DNA of 64,000 nt from Cenococcum geophilum 1.58 (GCA_001692895.1 KV748221.1:1033056-1097055), one strand, 5' to 3'; counted from the first letter of the stretch, positions 1 to 11,060 are shown. Notes: generated by a model not told the origin, from the sequence alone. Made by a program: numbers and translations.

Positions 1-493
1 GTATTAAGGCGATGGGAAGAAGGGGTGGGTTTGGGGGATGTACGAGTGGGTTGGAGGGGAGGGTTGGTGTTGTGGAAGTAATGCTGATATGACTGTGATG
101 AGTTTTCTTGGCTCAGAGAAACGTGTAGAGCAGATGCCACTGCCTTATGACTGCTTTTTGCATTAGGATACTGCAACGAAACTCAATTGTTGCGGTAATT
201 GAGGTATTGTGTGTAAACAGGCCCCTCTCGTCACTCATATGCCTGTGTGATAGACTCGAAAGCGGTGTGGGAACTCAGACCTAGACACGGTGTTAACAAG
301 AGCAGTTCAAGAGCGAATTCCAAGACGCATTTGCGGAGAAAAAAAGAAATGCAGTCACATATACCCCGAACATAGCACGGTATCTACGCGCAAAACAGCC
401 AGCCACACTGTACATACGAACCCGACCGCTAAACCCCCAATACTCCCAACGCCGCCCACTCCTCAACCCAAACCCCCCTCTCCTCCCTGGAGC
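1..493. other. left-edge intergenic DNA
   Basis: No gene is seen in this stretch. It lies downstream of the SNARE gene that ends at 494 on the minus strand and probably includes its 3' untranslated region. The open frame starting near 290 on the plus strand is the antisense of the SNARE gene. Confidence 0.5.
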
Positions 494-1371
494 TCACTTC
501 AACACGACAATCAGAAGCACCAAAACCACAATCAGCACCACAATAACCGTCAAGCTCCAATTATCCCTCGCCTTCCGCCCCACCCTCTCCAGCCGTCCGC
601 GCGCCCTGCGAAACTGTCCCTGATGCCGGTCCACCCCCTCATCGACCTCATCCAGCAAGAGCACCTGCCCGTCCAGCTCGTCGCCAATCTGCATGCTGAG
701 CTCGCGCTGCCGCCCGATCGACTCGCCCAGCCGGTCCAGCTGCGCGTCCTGCTCGCGCATCACCTGCGCGTGGTACGTGTGGATCTGCTGGTTGTCGAGC
801 TCGCGGTGGTCCGGGGGGGCCGCGTCGTCCGGGTCGTCGCGGTAGGGGAAGAGCGCGGCGCGGTTCGGGTCTGGCGGCGAGGAGGCGGCTGGGTTGTCGG
901 TGAAGCGGACGGATCTCGAGGTCTGGGATGTGCGGGCGCCTTTCTGGGACGGCGGTTGCTGTGCTGCGGCGAAGTCAGGGGAGAGGGAGGCGTTGTTTGG
1001 GGAGGCGAGGGTGGCGGAGGGGTTGGCGCCGTTGGAGGCGAATTGCGTGGTTAGGTCTGTGAGCTGGGTGTTGAGGGTGGAGAGCTGGTCTTGGAGCGAG
1101 CTGGAGAGTGTGAGCTTAGGCTTTGAAGCCGCGGGGGCTGGAGGTACTAGAGGAGAGAGGGAGAGAGAGAGACAACGTACACGTCTGGTGATTGTTCCAG
1201 CTGGCTTTCCAGCGCTTCGATGCCTGAGCGGAAAGAGTCGAGCGAGCGGGATATTTGGCCATCTTGCGAGTTCGGCGAGAGGTTTAGGGAGATTGCTCGC
1301 TGTCTTTCTAGCAGGGAAAGCTTGATATGATCGGCGAGGAGAAATAACTGGGAGGGGTTTGTCCTCGACAT
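494..1371 (-). CDS. syn8: Syntaxin-8-type Qc-SNARE
   Basis: Two exons, 1371-1181 and 1100-494, are joined across an 80-bp intron (GTACGT..CTCCAG, CTAAG-like branch site) and give 265 residues. The C-terminal 89 residues show the signature: a SNARE heptad region beginning MREQDAQLDRLGESIGRQ, a central Q in ELDGQVLLLDEVDE, a basic linker and a single C-terminal membrane anchor WSLTVIVVLIVVLVLLIVVL ending in Lys. The N-terminal part (NPSQLFLLADHIKLSLLERQ) fits the N-terminal helical domain of fungal Syn8 proteins. Such proteins act in vesicle fusion on the endosomal/late-Golgi pathway as tail-anchored SNAREs. The linker between the two parts is Ala/Pro/Asp-rich and variable. The gene is divergent from the RING gene at 1757. 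The splice choice is inferred from frame; an acceptor just upstream would introduce a stop. Another Qc-SNARE (Tlg1-like) is the main alternative. Confidence 0.85.
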
Positions 1372-1756
1372 GATTACGGCGTGGTTGTGAGGTGTGGAGA
1401 TGACGGCGAGACGGAAGCCGAGTTAGAGGAATATTAGTTGGCAGAGAGCAAAAAGCGGTACAAAGAAGATGGTTCAGGCAAAAAGAGAGGAGGATGGCTT
1501 AGTAGGGGCCGCTATAAACAGAACAGGTAAATAGCTGAGGTATGGGTGGAGGAATTGAGTGGTTTCGGAACCGGCCCGTGCTGGCATTCCGATTTGTTCG
1601 ACGTTCAAGGTTGACAACAATCCCTCGCCTTACTCAACTCCACCACCATAGCTTTGCACAACATTATGAAATCTCGCCCTGATTCTCTCCTTGCTATATA
1701 ATCCCCCTCCTCCCCCGCTTTTCCGCCCGACAGCCATCTTCTGGCTCATCACCACC
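1372..1756. promoter_or_regulatory. shared divergent promoter, SNARE and RING genes
   Basis: These 385 bp separate the start codons of two divergent genes, so they must hold both 5' leaders and promoters. A TATATAAT-like stretch lies at about 1694-1701, close upstream of the RING gene start, followed by a CT-rich leader. No further operator was recognised. Confidence 0.45.
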
Positions 1757-3463
1757 ATGTCTTCCATCCCGTCTCGCCGACTGTCTCGGGCCTCAAGCAG
1801 AGCCGAATCGGCTCTATCCTTCCAGTCTTTACCAGCAAGCACTGCTCCCCTTGCTCTCAGCTCTCCAGTGGTCGCACATCGCCCTGAGCCCTCTGATTTT
1901 GTGGTCGGTGGCCCTCCTAATTCACCTTCTCCATTAGCTCTGAGGGCTTCCAACTCACCTTCGTCGAAGCGTCGAATCAACCGACATAGAAAGGTTCCAA
2001 TCGACGTACGCACCCTTGAGTACCTCGAGCCCTGCGACAGCAACCTAGTTTGCCTCATCTGCCATTGTCCCTTCGATAAAGCCGTCCGCCTCGCCTGCGA
2101 TCACGTCTTCTGCAATGACTGTGTGGAGCAAGCATTTGCTGCTCAGGAAGGCCCAGCCCCCAAAACCTGTCCTACATGCCGAAGCCGAGTAGATCTCAAT
2201 AAGGAGCCTCTTCCCGTCCCGAGAATCCTGACCAGCATGCTAGATGAGCTGCGTGTCAGGTGCCCGAATCAAAAGGTTGGGTGCACGTGGGCGGACAAAC
2301 GGAGCGATGTTCAAGACCATGTCGAGCTGTACTGTGACCATGCTCAGGTTGAATGTGCTTCTCCCGATTGCCGCTTGGGCGTTCTGCAGAAGGATTTCCA
2401 CAAGGGCTGTCTTCATTACACTGTCAATTGTGAACACTGTCACACGTCAATGATGAAGAAGGACCTCGAGGTATGTTTTTTTCTAGTTAATCCTGTTCTC
2501 AAACTGACATATCTTCTCCAGGATCATCAGAAGCAGATCTGCCCCAATCGAATGACTGATTGTTCCAGCTGCTTCACAGAGATCCTTCGCCATGATCTAC
2601 CATCTCATCTCAAAGATGTCTGCCCGAAGGCTACTGTCACGTGTCCTGGTTCGGTCTGTGGCTGCTCCTTCGCCCATGAGCGCACTGTAGTCGTTGAACA
2701 CGTCACGATCTGTCCTATGGCAACCATGGCACCATTCTTCCAATCTCAAAAGGCACGTCTAGACGAACACGAGTCCCAGCAAAAGCTTCTCCAACGCAAG
2801 GTCGAAATCCTTGAAGGTGGCTTGTCAAGTATTCATAATATGCTCTACCCCGCCAACCCAAATCCAAATGAGCCGTGCCCGGTACCCAATCCACTGGATC
2901 CCAACGCTATGGACTACGCACCCGGACCACTTCCGGGGACTCCCGACTTTCGTCTTCCAGCCCCAGCATTTCCGTCTGCATCCCAGACAGACCAAGCAGC
3001 AGCAGCTGGCCACCCGCCCCAGCCTCCATTCGACAGCTCCACGCACCACCTGCTCAGCCTTCATGAGTCTCTCCGCGATGAAGTCAGCCGCATTGCCAAT
3101 GCTCTAACCGATCTCGAGGGCCGCACAAACATGATGATCATCAACGAGAATCAGCGCGTCAAGGACGAGATGCTGCACGCCAACGCGGCCATCAACTCAA
3201 TGCGCATGCAGCTGCACTGGCTGACTAGCGCACGTCTCCAGGCACAGAATCGAAGCGGCGGGCCAGGCTCGAGCTCAGCGGCCGGAAGCAGCAGTGCGAG
3301 CAGAGCTAGTGGAAACGGGAGCGGAAGTGGAAGCGAAAGCAGAAGCGGAAGCAGAAGCGGAAGTGGGGGTGCCGGAGCTGGCGGGAGCAGCTCAGGGGGT
3401 GGGGTGACATTGAATCCGATCCGCCGGCTGAGCGACTCGAACCGTCAGGACACGAAATTGTGA
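1757..3463 (+). CDS. RING and TRAF-type zinc-finger protein, probable E3 ubiquitin ligase
   Basis: The protein is about 551 residues with a start at MSSIPSRRLSRAS; an upstream in-frame ATG at 1691 lies in the CT-rich leader. Exons are 1757-2470 and 2522-3463. The intron (GTATGT..CTGAC..CCAG) is 51 bp with no stop, so the frame stays open through it. Residues 99-141 form a C3HC4 RING (CLIC, CDHVFCNDC, CPTC). TRAF-type Cys/His fingers follow to about residue 310 (VRCPNQKVGCTW, HKGCLHYTVNCEHC, CPKATVTCPGSVCGCSF). After that come helical, probably coiled-coil segments and a Ser/Gly/Arg low-complexity tail. RING plus TRAF fingers in fungi usually means a ubiquitin ligase, but there is no MATH domain here, so this is RING-TRAF-finger rather than a full TRAF. 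Substrate unknown. Confidence 0.85.
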   Translation: MSSIPSRRLSRASSRAESALSFQSLPASTAPLALSSPVVAHRPEPSDFVVGGPPNSPSPLALRASNSPSSKRRINRHRKVPIDVRTLEYLEPCDSNLVCLICHCPFDKAVRLACDHVFCNDCVEQAFAAQEGPAPKTCPTCRSRVDLNKEPLPVPRILTSMLDELRVRCPNQKVGCTWADKRSDVQDHVELYCDHAQVECASPDCRLGVLQKDFHKGCLHYTVNCEHCHTSMMKKDLEVCFFLVNPVLKLTYLLQDHQKQICPNRMTDCSSCFTEILRHDLPSHLKDVCPKATVTCPGSVCGCSFAHERTVVVEHVTICPMATMAPFFQSQKARLDEHESQQKLLQRKVEILEGGLSSIHNMLYPANPNPNEPCPVPNPLDPNAMDYAPGPLPGTPDFRLPAPAFPSASQTDQAAAAGHPPQPPFDSSTHHLLSLHESLRDEVSRIANALTDLEGRTNMMIINENQRVKDEMLHANAAINSMRMQLHWLTSARLQAQNRSGGPGSSSAAGSSSASRASGNGSGSGSESRSGSRSGSGGAGAGGSSSGGGVTLNPIRRLSDSNRQDTKL

Positions 3464-4762
3464 CGTGGGTAAAGGCATAAATGCTGAGGATGACAGGAAA
3501 GTGACTTACGGCTTACGACAGCAATGATAACACAAAGTGGTTCGAGCCTTTGATGTTTTTTCTTACGATTTGGACGGCGTACATGAGCAATGATAACACA
3601 AAGTGGTTCGAGCCTTTGATGTTTTTTCTTACGATTTGGACGGCGTACATGAGCAATGATAACACAAAGTGGTTCGAGCCTTTGATGTTTTTTCTTACGA
3701 TTTGGACGGCGTACATGGTGTTCGCTCTTATGCATTGGCGAAAAGCACGGCGACAAAACGGTGAAAACCGGTGAAAAACCGGTGAAAAAACGGCGAAAAT
3801 GGCGCGTGTTTCGGGAACTGAGGGATGACTGCATGTGCTCAGGCAACCAGGGTAAACAAGAGTTGGAGCGCTCTTGAATTGATTGGGAGCTACTGGGCAT
3901 GAGCATGGGACAGGGCAGCACTAGCGTGTGGTTTTTTCCTCTGGAACCGTTTTAGAACTGGCTGGGTTCAAGGAATACCCTAATGGCATCAAGGAGTCTG
4001 GCTTCAGGGAAGCAGGCGGCTTTTGGTTGGACATGGATGGAAACGGAGACCGCTGTTCACTCATTCACAGCGACGATTGCTACCATCGGACGAGCGAGTG
4101 GTTTACGATGTATGGCCATGACGTAGCATACTTCACCCAACGGCCCTTTTGCCGGCTGACCACAACCTAACGAATTGAATAGATCCCGGCATGCTCGTTC
4201 TGGCCCTCTGGGCCTCTGCGTGCCCCGAGACCGTGTAGACGATACTGTCACAGCAAGCCCTAGGGATAAAGACAGACGGTAGTTGAAGTACAAAATCAAC
4301 ACGATTTAATCCTGAACTTGAATTTTCAACTTCTGCTTAAAACCAGCCTAGACTCAAAATTCGATGAGGAATCACTCATTATATACATCCTATCTTTTGG
4401 TGGCAGTGCTATAGTCGCGCCGAGCCGAAGGGTTGATGTACAATACAGGAGGGCGGAGCGAGGGTCCGTAACAGCAACCCTTAGTCTGCACTATTCAAAC
4501 GATAAATATTAACTCCCTGATCGGTGAGAGGTTCGCCATGCTATTTTGATATAGCCGATGGGCAGATAAGGCTTGCGTACTAGACTTCTCCCGATTTGCT
4601 GATCTAGGATAGTTAGAATAGAGGGGCGTTCCCTGCGTGGGGAGGCAGATCGCTAAAAGTAAACACTCTAGATGCGAACAGGGTGTCGAAACCCTGCATT
4701 CCACCTGATATATCAAAAATTGAAACATTGTGGAGTTGTCGTTCCGTGGCACCCGGAAAGAC
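3464..4762. other. intergenic DNA with a minisatellite
   Basis: This gap lies between two converging genes. It contains the 66-bp tandem repeat described separately, a run of short CGGTGAAAA-like repeats at about 3758-3800, and otherwise no supported gene. A short open frame near 3928-4170 has no recognisable motif. Confidence 0.5.
3521..3717. repeat. 66-bp tandem repeat, three copies
   Basis: Copies at 3521-3586, 3587-3652 and 3653-3717 are identical as far as can be read. The period is a multiple of three, and both strands stay open through the array (plus: MMFFLTIWTAYM; minus: MYAVQIVRKNIKGSNHF). It begins 57 bp after the RING gene stop and probably lies in its 3' region. Confidence 0.95.
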
Positions 4763-6742
4763 TTAGGTTCCGAGTTCCATTGATCTCGGTTTTCCGATCA
4801 CCGAAACTCCCGAGCTGTTAACAGACGCCTTAGATTTTGAAGGGGAGTGAACGATGACCTTGTCGAGATCGTGGGTTCCTCCTTTAATTTTCTTATATCT
4901 GATGTCCCAACGCACTTCGCATTCTTGCGCTCGACTACCAATTCTATACCCTAGAGACGGAAGCGCGATAACATGCTCTTTTCCAGTATCGCCTACCATA
5001 ACCAGTGCAGGTAATGTCCACCGGATGTTAGCCGGCTTTATGGCGGTGATTAAGGAATTAAATCGGTTCAGGTTAGCTCTCGTTGTCGGGCTCATCAATG
5101 CCTTTCGCATAGGTCTTATATCAGCCTCCCGAAGACTCCGTATGATCACAGTACGTTTCGAAGGGTTAATGATGCGAATCCAGAATCGGCCGTCAAAGAG
5201 TTGGAATCCATCACTTGTACGAGCGGCATCTAAAGCATTATCGCTCCCTAGTTTATTAGAGTTTATAGTTGTTGAAGCAGGTTCGTTCAGACTATAAGGT
5301 TGACGAGAAAGGAGCCAATTGTATTGAGGCGTGAATGGCTTGGGATGTAAGGAACTCCGCCGACCTTGGTCCACAATAGGTCGAAATTGGACCCCAGCAG
5401 CAGTGAAACCATTTGGCGATGGTCTCTCAAGCGTATTAGAAGTCCTCAGCGCTGGAAAAAGTGTATCAATCACAGTGTCAAGCCTTCGCGGGGACACCGT
5501 CTCGTTGGGAGAAACAATTTCAGCTAAGCGTCCAAGGAGCAACGCAGCCACCGTTCTCGCAATGCTAGAGTCACTTTCCAAAACCCTGAACGTCTTCTCT
5601 GAAAAACGGACATTCAAAGTTCCATATCGCACATCCAACTTTAGCTCGCAAGAATCGAAAAGCTCTTCGGCTACTTCCATATTTTGGCCTAGCCTATATT
5701 GCATACGAAGTGACAGGTTGACAAGCTCGTCCTTCCTAAGAGCGGCGGGTAGACGGTGGTGTTGGATAATGTACCGGATAGCATTGCGCACAGTAAGCGT
5801 TTTGTCTTGATTTGTATTGTCCTCTACCCAAGGCATTTGGTTCTCAAGACATGTGGAAATGAGCTTCTCCTTACTAAACTGAAGCAACGGACGCAGTATC
5901 TGAACCCCGCCGGTCTCTATTTCCATGAGAAGGTTAGATTTTCGCTCGGATATGGAGTCTCGCATGTTTTCCAGTCCCCCGCTTTGATGCACGCCGTGTA
6001 GCCCAAAACACTCAGGGATTTCTTTGATGGCTTGGATTCCCCGTAGGCCTGATCTTACATGTCCTTGAATAAGCCTCGTGATGATTGTTTCAGCCTGATC
6101 ATCGCTATGGTGGGCAACTAGGAGGGAGCGGAGCCCATGATCACGGCAGGCAATTCCCAAAGCTTGGTAACGAAGAGTTCGTGCTTGAGTCTCGAAATTC
6201 AGCAGCTCGCTTGGGTTGGTCCCTTTGGACCACTGGAGTGGGAGAATGTGCGAGTTCATGCCAGCTTTAGAGGGTACACTGTTAGATACCATGTGACAAC
6301 GGTTGTAAACCCCAAATGCAACTCACCATGCTTCAACAATTGCTGAGCAACCCACAGAGCCTCTTCAGTACTTTCCGGACGGCTCTTATGGTCAACAATC
6401 AAGGCTACACACTTGGGGAAATCGCCAAGAATGTGAGAGGTGTTTGCACAGAGGCTCGCCAGAGCCATGGAATCTACTCCACCGCTCACTGCAAGGCCTA
6501 TATTTCATCAGTTGAGGTTCCCAAAAGCCTTGGCCACGAAGGAAAGCCTCCCACTTACCAAACCTCTGTGACTTCACATTCTTCGTGGATGGCCATATTG
6601 AACCCAAAGCCTCCCAAAACTCTTCAAGACTCACGGGAGGAGCTTTCTGCTCCCCAGCCGCCTGACTAAAATATTTCAAAGCAGCAGCATTGCGAGGCGC
6701 GCGAAGCTCTCTTGTGAAAAGAAGGCCAGTCCTGCTCCACAT
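4763..6742 (-). CDS. tRNA(Ile)-lysidine synthase-like PP-loop ATPase (TilS/MesJ family)
   Basis: Three exons, 6742-6559, 6497-6327 and 6264-4763, give 618 residues. Introns are 61 and 62 bp with GTAAGT and GTGAGT donors and a clear CTAAC branch in the second. Residues 66-72 are the PP-loop SGGVDSM. VALIVDHKSRPES, HILPLQW, ARTLRYQ and LLVAHHSDDQAET follow in the order usual for TilS. LRPLLQFSKEKLI and VEDNTNQD, then RNAIRYII, match the end of the catalytic domain. The family makes lysidine at the wobble base of AUA-reading tRNA(Ile). In a fungus this is expected in mitochondria, and the Arg-rich, acid-poor N-terminus (MWSRTGLLFTRELRAPRNAA) fits import. The C-terminal 300 residues are less conserved. 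It shares a 247-bp promoter with the chaperonin gene. Confidence 0.85.
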
Positions 6743-6989
6743 CCAATTATAGTTGCCAGCTTGACCCTGAGTAGTATACCAACGGTGTTCTGGCCGCGGC
6801 TCTCCCGAGGTCGGGAATCGGAAGCTGCCCCCTGCACAAGGCTTGGCATGGCTTCTGGAATTTTCTCATTTGCAAAACTCGATTCACCGCAAGCACCACA
6901 GCTATCCCAAGACCTTCAATTTTCCAATTCGCAACAGCTCGCTCTCCGATTTCTGCGCAATCATCCTTCATTCTTCATCCACATTCAAA
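6743..6989. promoter_or_regulatory. bidirectional promoter with heat-shock element
   Basis: Only 247 bp separate the TilS-like start (6742, minus) from the chaperonin start (6990, plus). At 6853-6865 lies a perfect three-unit heat-shock element: TTC, two bases, GAA, two bases, TTC. It sits 125 bp upstream of the chaperonin ATG and 111 bp from the other start. Heat-shock factor binds such alternating units. Control of chaperonin 10 is expected; an effect on the second gene is inference. Confidence 0.75.
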
Positions 6990-7552
6990 ATGGTGAGCTT
7001 CCGTGTCCCATTTCCCCAGGAATTTGAACTAATTAACATTTCAGACCACCGCTCTTAAGTCTATCCGCTCGCTCGCTCCCCTCCTCGACCGCGTGCTGGT
7101 GCAGCGCGTGAAGGCCGAGGCCAAAACTGCAGGGGGTATCTTCCTGCCCGAGAGCGCTGTCAAGGAGCTCAACGAGGCCAAAGTGCTCGCCGTGGGCCCT
7201 GGCGGATTCGACAAGGATGGGAAGAGGATCCTGTGCAGTGTGCAGCCAGGTGATAAGGTGTTGATTCCTCAGGTAAGGGATACTATCTCGAGATTATTTG
7301 AAAAGAAGCAGTTTTTTGATGAAGTGGCGGTGACGGATTGGTGCATTGATTGCGCTGCAGAAGACGATAAAGAGTGATGTGACGATGCATGGGTCGCTGA
7401 CAGAGATATAGTATGGTGGAAGCCCAATTAAGGTCGGCGATGAAGAGTATTCCCTTTTCCGGGACCATGAGTACGTTCTCCCTTAATCCTGCTAACTCCC
7501 GCACTCTCCATCACTAACCTCCTACAGACTGCTAGCCAAGATCAATGAGTAG
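6990..7552 (+). CDS. hsp10: Mitochondrial 10-kDa chaperonin (GroES/HSP10)
   Basis: Four exons, 6990-6992, 7045-7272, 7412-7470 and 7528-7552, give 104 residues, the usual length. The first exon is the ATG alone, followed at once by a 52-bp intron. The protein shows LLDRVLVQRVKAEAKTAGGIFLPE (core plus mobile loop, about residues 14-37), AKVLAVGPGG, VQPGDKVLIPQ and YGGSPIKVGDEEYSLFRDHELLAKINE. It caps HSP60 in the mitochondrial matrix; GroES proteins are imported without a long cleaved presequence, which fits this start. If intron 2 (7273-7411, 139 bp) is kept, the frame runs on for 35 unrelated residues to a stop at 7375-7377, destroying the C-terminal strand. The promoter has a heat-shock element. 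Confidence 0.95.
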
Positions 7553-8274
7553 ACGACAACACCACCCCTCCCACCCTATCATTTCCTGTACCAACGTGTA
7601 ACTATATCCGCCGCAACCATAAGCACTCGCACGAGCCACGTTCAAAGCTGGGCGTTCGTTGGCATTTTGGGAATCTGCAAGCATTTGAAAGCGTACTTTA
7701 CCTGCTCTTGTGTAGTTACAAGATTCAAGAGGCCAAAAAAATAATAAATCTCTGCTCATGTTAACGACTCACTAATCTCCTACTGATCTGCTTCACGACG
7801 TATTCCTGAGGCAAATTTGGCATTGTAAACAATTGCAATTGTGAAAAGGTTCTAATACACATTCAACCCGGCTTAGCGCCGCTAGTACCGTACAGTATAT
7901 TTACGGACGCCTTAAACGCCCGATCGATTCTGGCTTCGTTCCAGAAGCCGTCGTCGTCTGATACAAAAGCAGGACTATAATGTTCCCGCTTCCCAAGGCC
8001 ACGCTCCCAAGCGCATGATGCAAAAGAAGATATCTGCAACGAGATAGGGCCATAGTCTGCTCCTCCTATAGATATAATAATCCAATCATTCGGGACGTTG
8101 TGCCTCTGCTGCCGACTTGTCGAGATGAAGGATGAGAAAGTAATTCATCTCTGTTCAGAGTCTTGCATAGCAGAGAATAATGCCCTATTAGTCAAATATT
8201 ATGGTATCCGTAGTACTTACAAGACTTTCCTCATTCGAGGCGCACGTGGTACGCAACATAGGCGTGATGTTACC
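7553..8274. other. convergent intergenic DNA
   Basis: This is the 3' gap between the chaperonin gene (plus) and the carrier gene (minus). It should hold both 3' untranslated regions. No gene, repeat or RNA was recognised; short open frames here lack motifs. Confidence 0.5.
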
Positions 8275-10380
8275 TCATCTGAGATCAAGCATCTTCTTTG
8301 ATTTGTCGTAAACGACGTAGGTGATAGATACTGCTGGCACGACTTTCAGAAGATTCGGCGTGAGACCCTTGAACAAGCCTCTCACTCCTTCGCCCTTGAT
8401 CGTTTGCCGCGTGACATCAACTATTCCGGTGTAGGTTCGCGGGTGCAGCACCGTGCCTTGGCTTTGAAGTCGGGTGCGTAGAAGATTGAGTGGATACACA
8501 GAGCTTGCTCCAATAGCGCCGCTGAATCCACCAATAGCTGCTGTCATGAATCCGCCAGGCTGTGCGTCTTCCTCGTGACAACTACGATTCTTGGCATTGC
8601 GCCTCGCGACAGCACGTTTTAGGTATTCAAAAGTCCCGAGGTCAATTGCAGAGTACGGAAAGATACCGAAAATGCCCATTGGTAGGCCACGATAGTAAGC
8701 TACGATGCCGCCGGTGCGCCACATTTTCTTCGCTGTTGCGATGATGAGTCTATTTCCGTGCAGGCCTCCGGACACGGTTTCGCATTGCATACGACTGTAG
8801 AGAATTAGAAATTACTCAAATTCATTATATGTGGACTCACAATTTCAGGGTATCGATGGGATAAACAGCAAATCTGTCGAGGTGAGCAAGCATATTCAAC
8901 AGTGGAAGGGTTGACGATAGCTCACTGCGAAATCATGCCTCCAATTCCGCCCGCCACGAATTTTGACCACGATTGGATCTTCGTCGGATCGTTGTGACCT
9001 TCAAGTTTCGCAAAGACGCGCTTCGCGGCCTGCAAAGGTTATTATGGGCGTTCCACCTAGCTAGGATCTACAAACCTCATATGACCCAAATTTAATGGCT
9101 GACTCAGGCATCACTTTGATGACATTCAATCCATTCCCTAGTTGTTGTATGAGCTTACGGGTTATCCTCAGAAAGTGGCAGTATCACTCACCAGCATAAA
9201 GGCTGCGCATCCCTCCGGCCTCCCATAGCTCTTTCGTGGCATCTGCCAGCGGCCTCCAAGCATGCTTAATAGCCTGTAGAACCGCACCTGACTTAGCTGC
9301 CGAAACAGTCTCTTGCGCGATGCTGGTTTGGGCAATGAGATACACCTTCAGCCGATCGAGAGGAGCGGTCGAGGTGCGAGAGACGATACCAGCAAGGCCT
9401 CCCGCCACAAAGTAGCCTGAATTGGGAACACACGCAATCAGCACCGGCTTCAAGTTTTCCCATTTGGTCCAATCCGTATCCGGTACGATAGCCGGTAAGT
9501 CGACAGTTTCCACTTCGGGCGGGAGGGGCTGCAAAATCACTTGATGTTGAGTGCCATATACCTCCACGCTTTCAATATGCAGAGGGCGTCGGGGTGGTGT
9601 TTTTGCGATGCTTATAATAGAGCCAAAGAAAATATTAAGAAATTGCTGCTTTATACCTAGTCCATCAATAACGTCGTCACTGATCTGCGCGTCTCCCTCA
9701 GGGTTCATCTTCATTGTGGAAGAATAATATGACAGCACTGCTTTTAGGTTTGGCGTGGTGGCTGGTATGAATAGTAAGAAATCACTTCACTCAACGGTTA
9801 GTGTATTTAAATGGCACATAGTTTAGCTATCCAACTCACCGCCATTCATCGAAACTTATAACTCCATCATGATTCGTATCGACCTCTGCAAAGAACCGGT
9901 CCAACTTGGAGCTCGGCACTGCCAATCCAGCGCGCATAAACGCAGCTTGGAGTTCGTCCTTTGACAGCTTGCCATCTTGGTTGTGGTCAATACTCCTAAA
10001 TAAAAATAATAGCTCCCTTTCCGTATGCTTTACGAACGAGCAAAACTCTTTGGAGGTCGCGGTCAGCGATTGTTATCGGAAGTTATGGTGAACGAGAAGG
10101 CCTATCAACTTGCTGACCATTATACTGAATTCGACCATCTCCATCCGTGTCTACGGTCTTTAAAACATCTGTGAGAAAATGATCCGCGTTTTTGAGAGCT
10201 AGCAATCCCAATTAGTTAGCGATTGAACTGGCAATCCGGAAGTACCGACATACGGTGATCAAGCTTCCGAAGACCTTTCTTCAGCCCAGCAAGATCCAAA
10301 TGGCCTTGCTTTCGCGTGTCGAGCGTTGCCCACAATGCCTCCACCCGCGCGTCCTGAGCATTCGCAGTTTCGACATCCAT
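8275..10380 (-). CDS. EF-hand mitochondrial carrier (SCaMC/SAL1-type, ATP-Mg/phosphate family)
   Basis: Eight exons (10380-10254, 10198-10118, 10047-9840, 9784-9192, 9137-9076, 9029-8926, 8873-8841, 8794-8275) give a continuous 575-residue frame. The N-terminal half is a calmodulin-like domain: EF1 at about 21-32 is degenerate (no acidic residue at several positions), while EF2 (DTDGDGRIQYNE, 59-70), EF3 (DHNQDGKLSKDE, 90-101) and EF4 (DTNHDGVISFDE, 126-137) look able to bind calcium. The C-terminal half has three carrier repeats with PLDRLKVYL, YPIDTLKFRMQ and YPLNLLRTRLQ signatures. Such proteins sit in the inner mitochondrial membrane and exchange ATP-Mg for phosphate, switched on by calcium. 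An Asp/Glu carrier is less likely because of the length and single EF block. One intron acceptor is AAG rather than CAG/TAG. Confidence 0.9.
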
Positions 10381-11060
10381 CTTCTTCTCCAGTGTAAGGA
10401 GCGGCTATCTCCCGGCTATCATGGCTGTCTCCGGAGGCACACAAAGGAGAGCCTGTCGGCGCGAGCGAAGCGCGATGGATTCACAATTCAGTTGTAGAGA
10501 AAGCATAGGAATGGGTAAGGACGTGCAGAGATAGTGGGGCTTTGAAGCCTATGATGACGCTGAGAAAGTTGGTAGACGTTTTTTTCGGCCAAGCCGAAGT
10601 TCAAAGTGGTTAGCCGCGGCGATGGCCGCAGGCCAGAAAATTACCGGGCAGCCCTACGATATTGAGGTAGTCAACCCGCTGGCACAATTGAAGTCTGCTA
10701 GAGGCTGTGCTGTATACTTTGTGGCTGCCGTCTTGTCTTTTGACCCTTGTTTGCCTGGCTGTATGTCAGCTAGCGGTTTGATTCTAAATCAAAGAACAGA
10801 GTGTGAAAGAGAAAACTCTCACGGCTTACCACTGCCAGCCTCCCGAGTTATCTCCCCCGCCAGCTCGACCAGAATCTGCACTCCTTCCTATCAAAACGTC
10901 TTTCGGTGCTTTCCCTACTAAAACTATTTCAAAGGCTCATTATCTATCTACACAATATGTGCATCATTTGTTCACTCTGAAGTCTTTTTTTTGTTTCTTA
11001 TCATGTCTATTGCAAGACACAGTATTACCTTTCGTTTTATACCACCCCTCCTTTGCAGGT
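10381..11060. promoter_or_regulatory. divergent intergenic region, carrier and cyclin C
   Basis: These 680 bp lie between two divergent starts. The last 130 bp before the cyclin ATG are pyrimidine-rich and end CTTTGCAG just before GTATG, so a leader intron is possible. No specific operator was recognised. Confidence 0.4.

Noticed and set aside
290-1054. 254-codon plus-strand open frame
   Set aside because: It is antisense to the SNARE gene, has Pro/His/Arg/Gly-rich low-complexity reading, and no motif.
3928-4170. 80-codon open frame downstream of the minisatellite
   Set aside because: No motif, no leader-like context and no recognisable relatives; probably chance.
4854-5810. Plus-strand open frames across the lysidine synthase gene
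   Set aside because: They are shadows of the minus-strand coding exon, which has clear family motifs.
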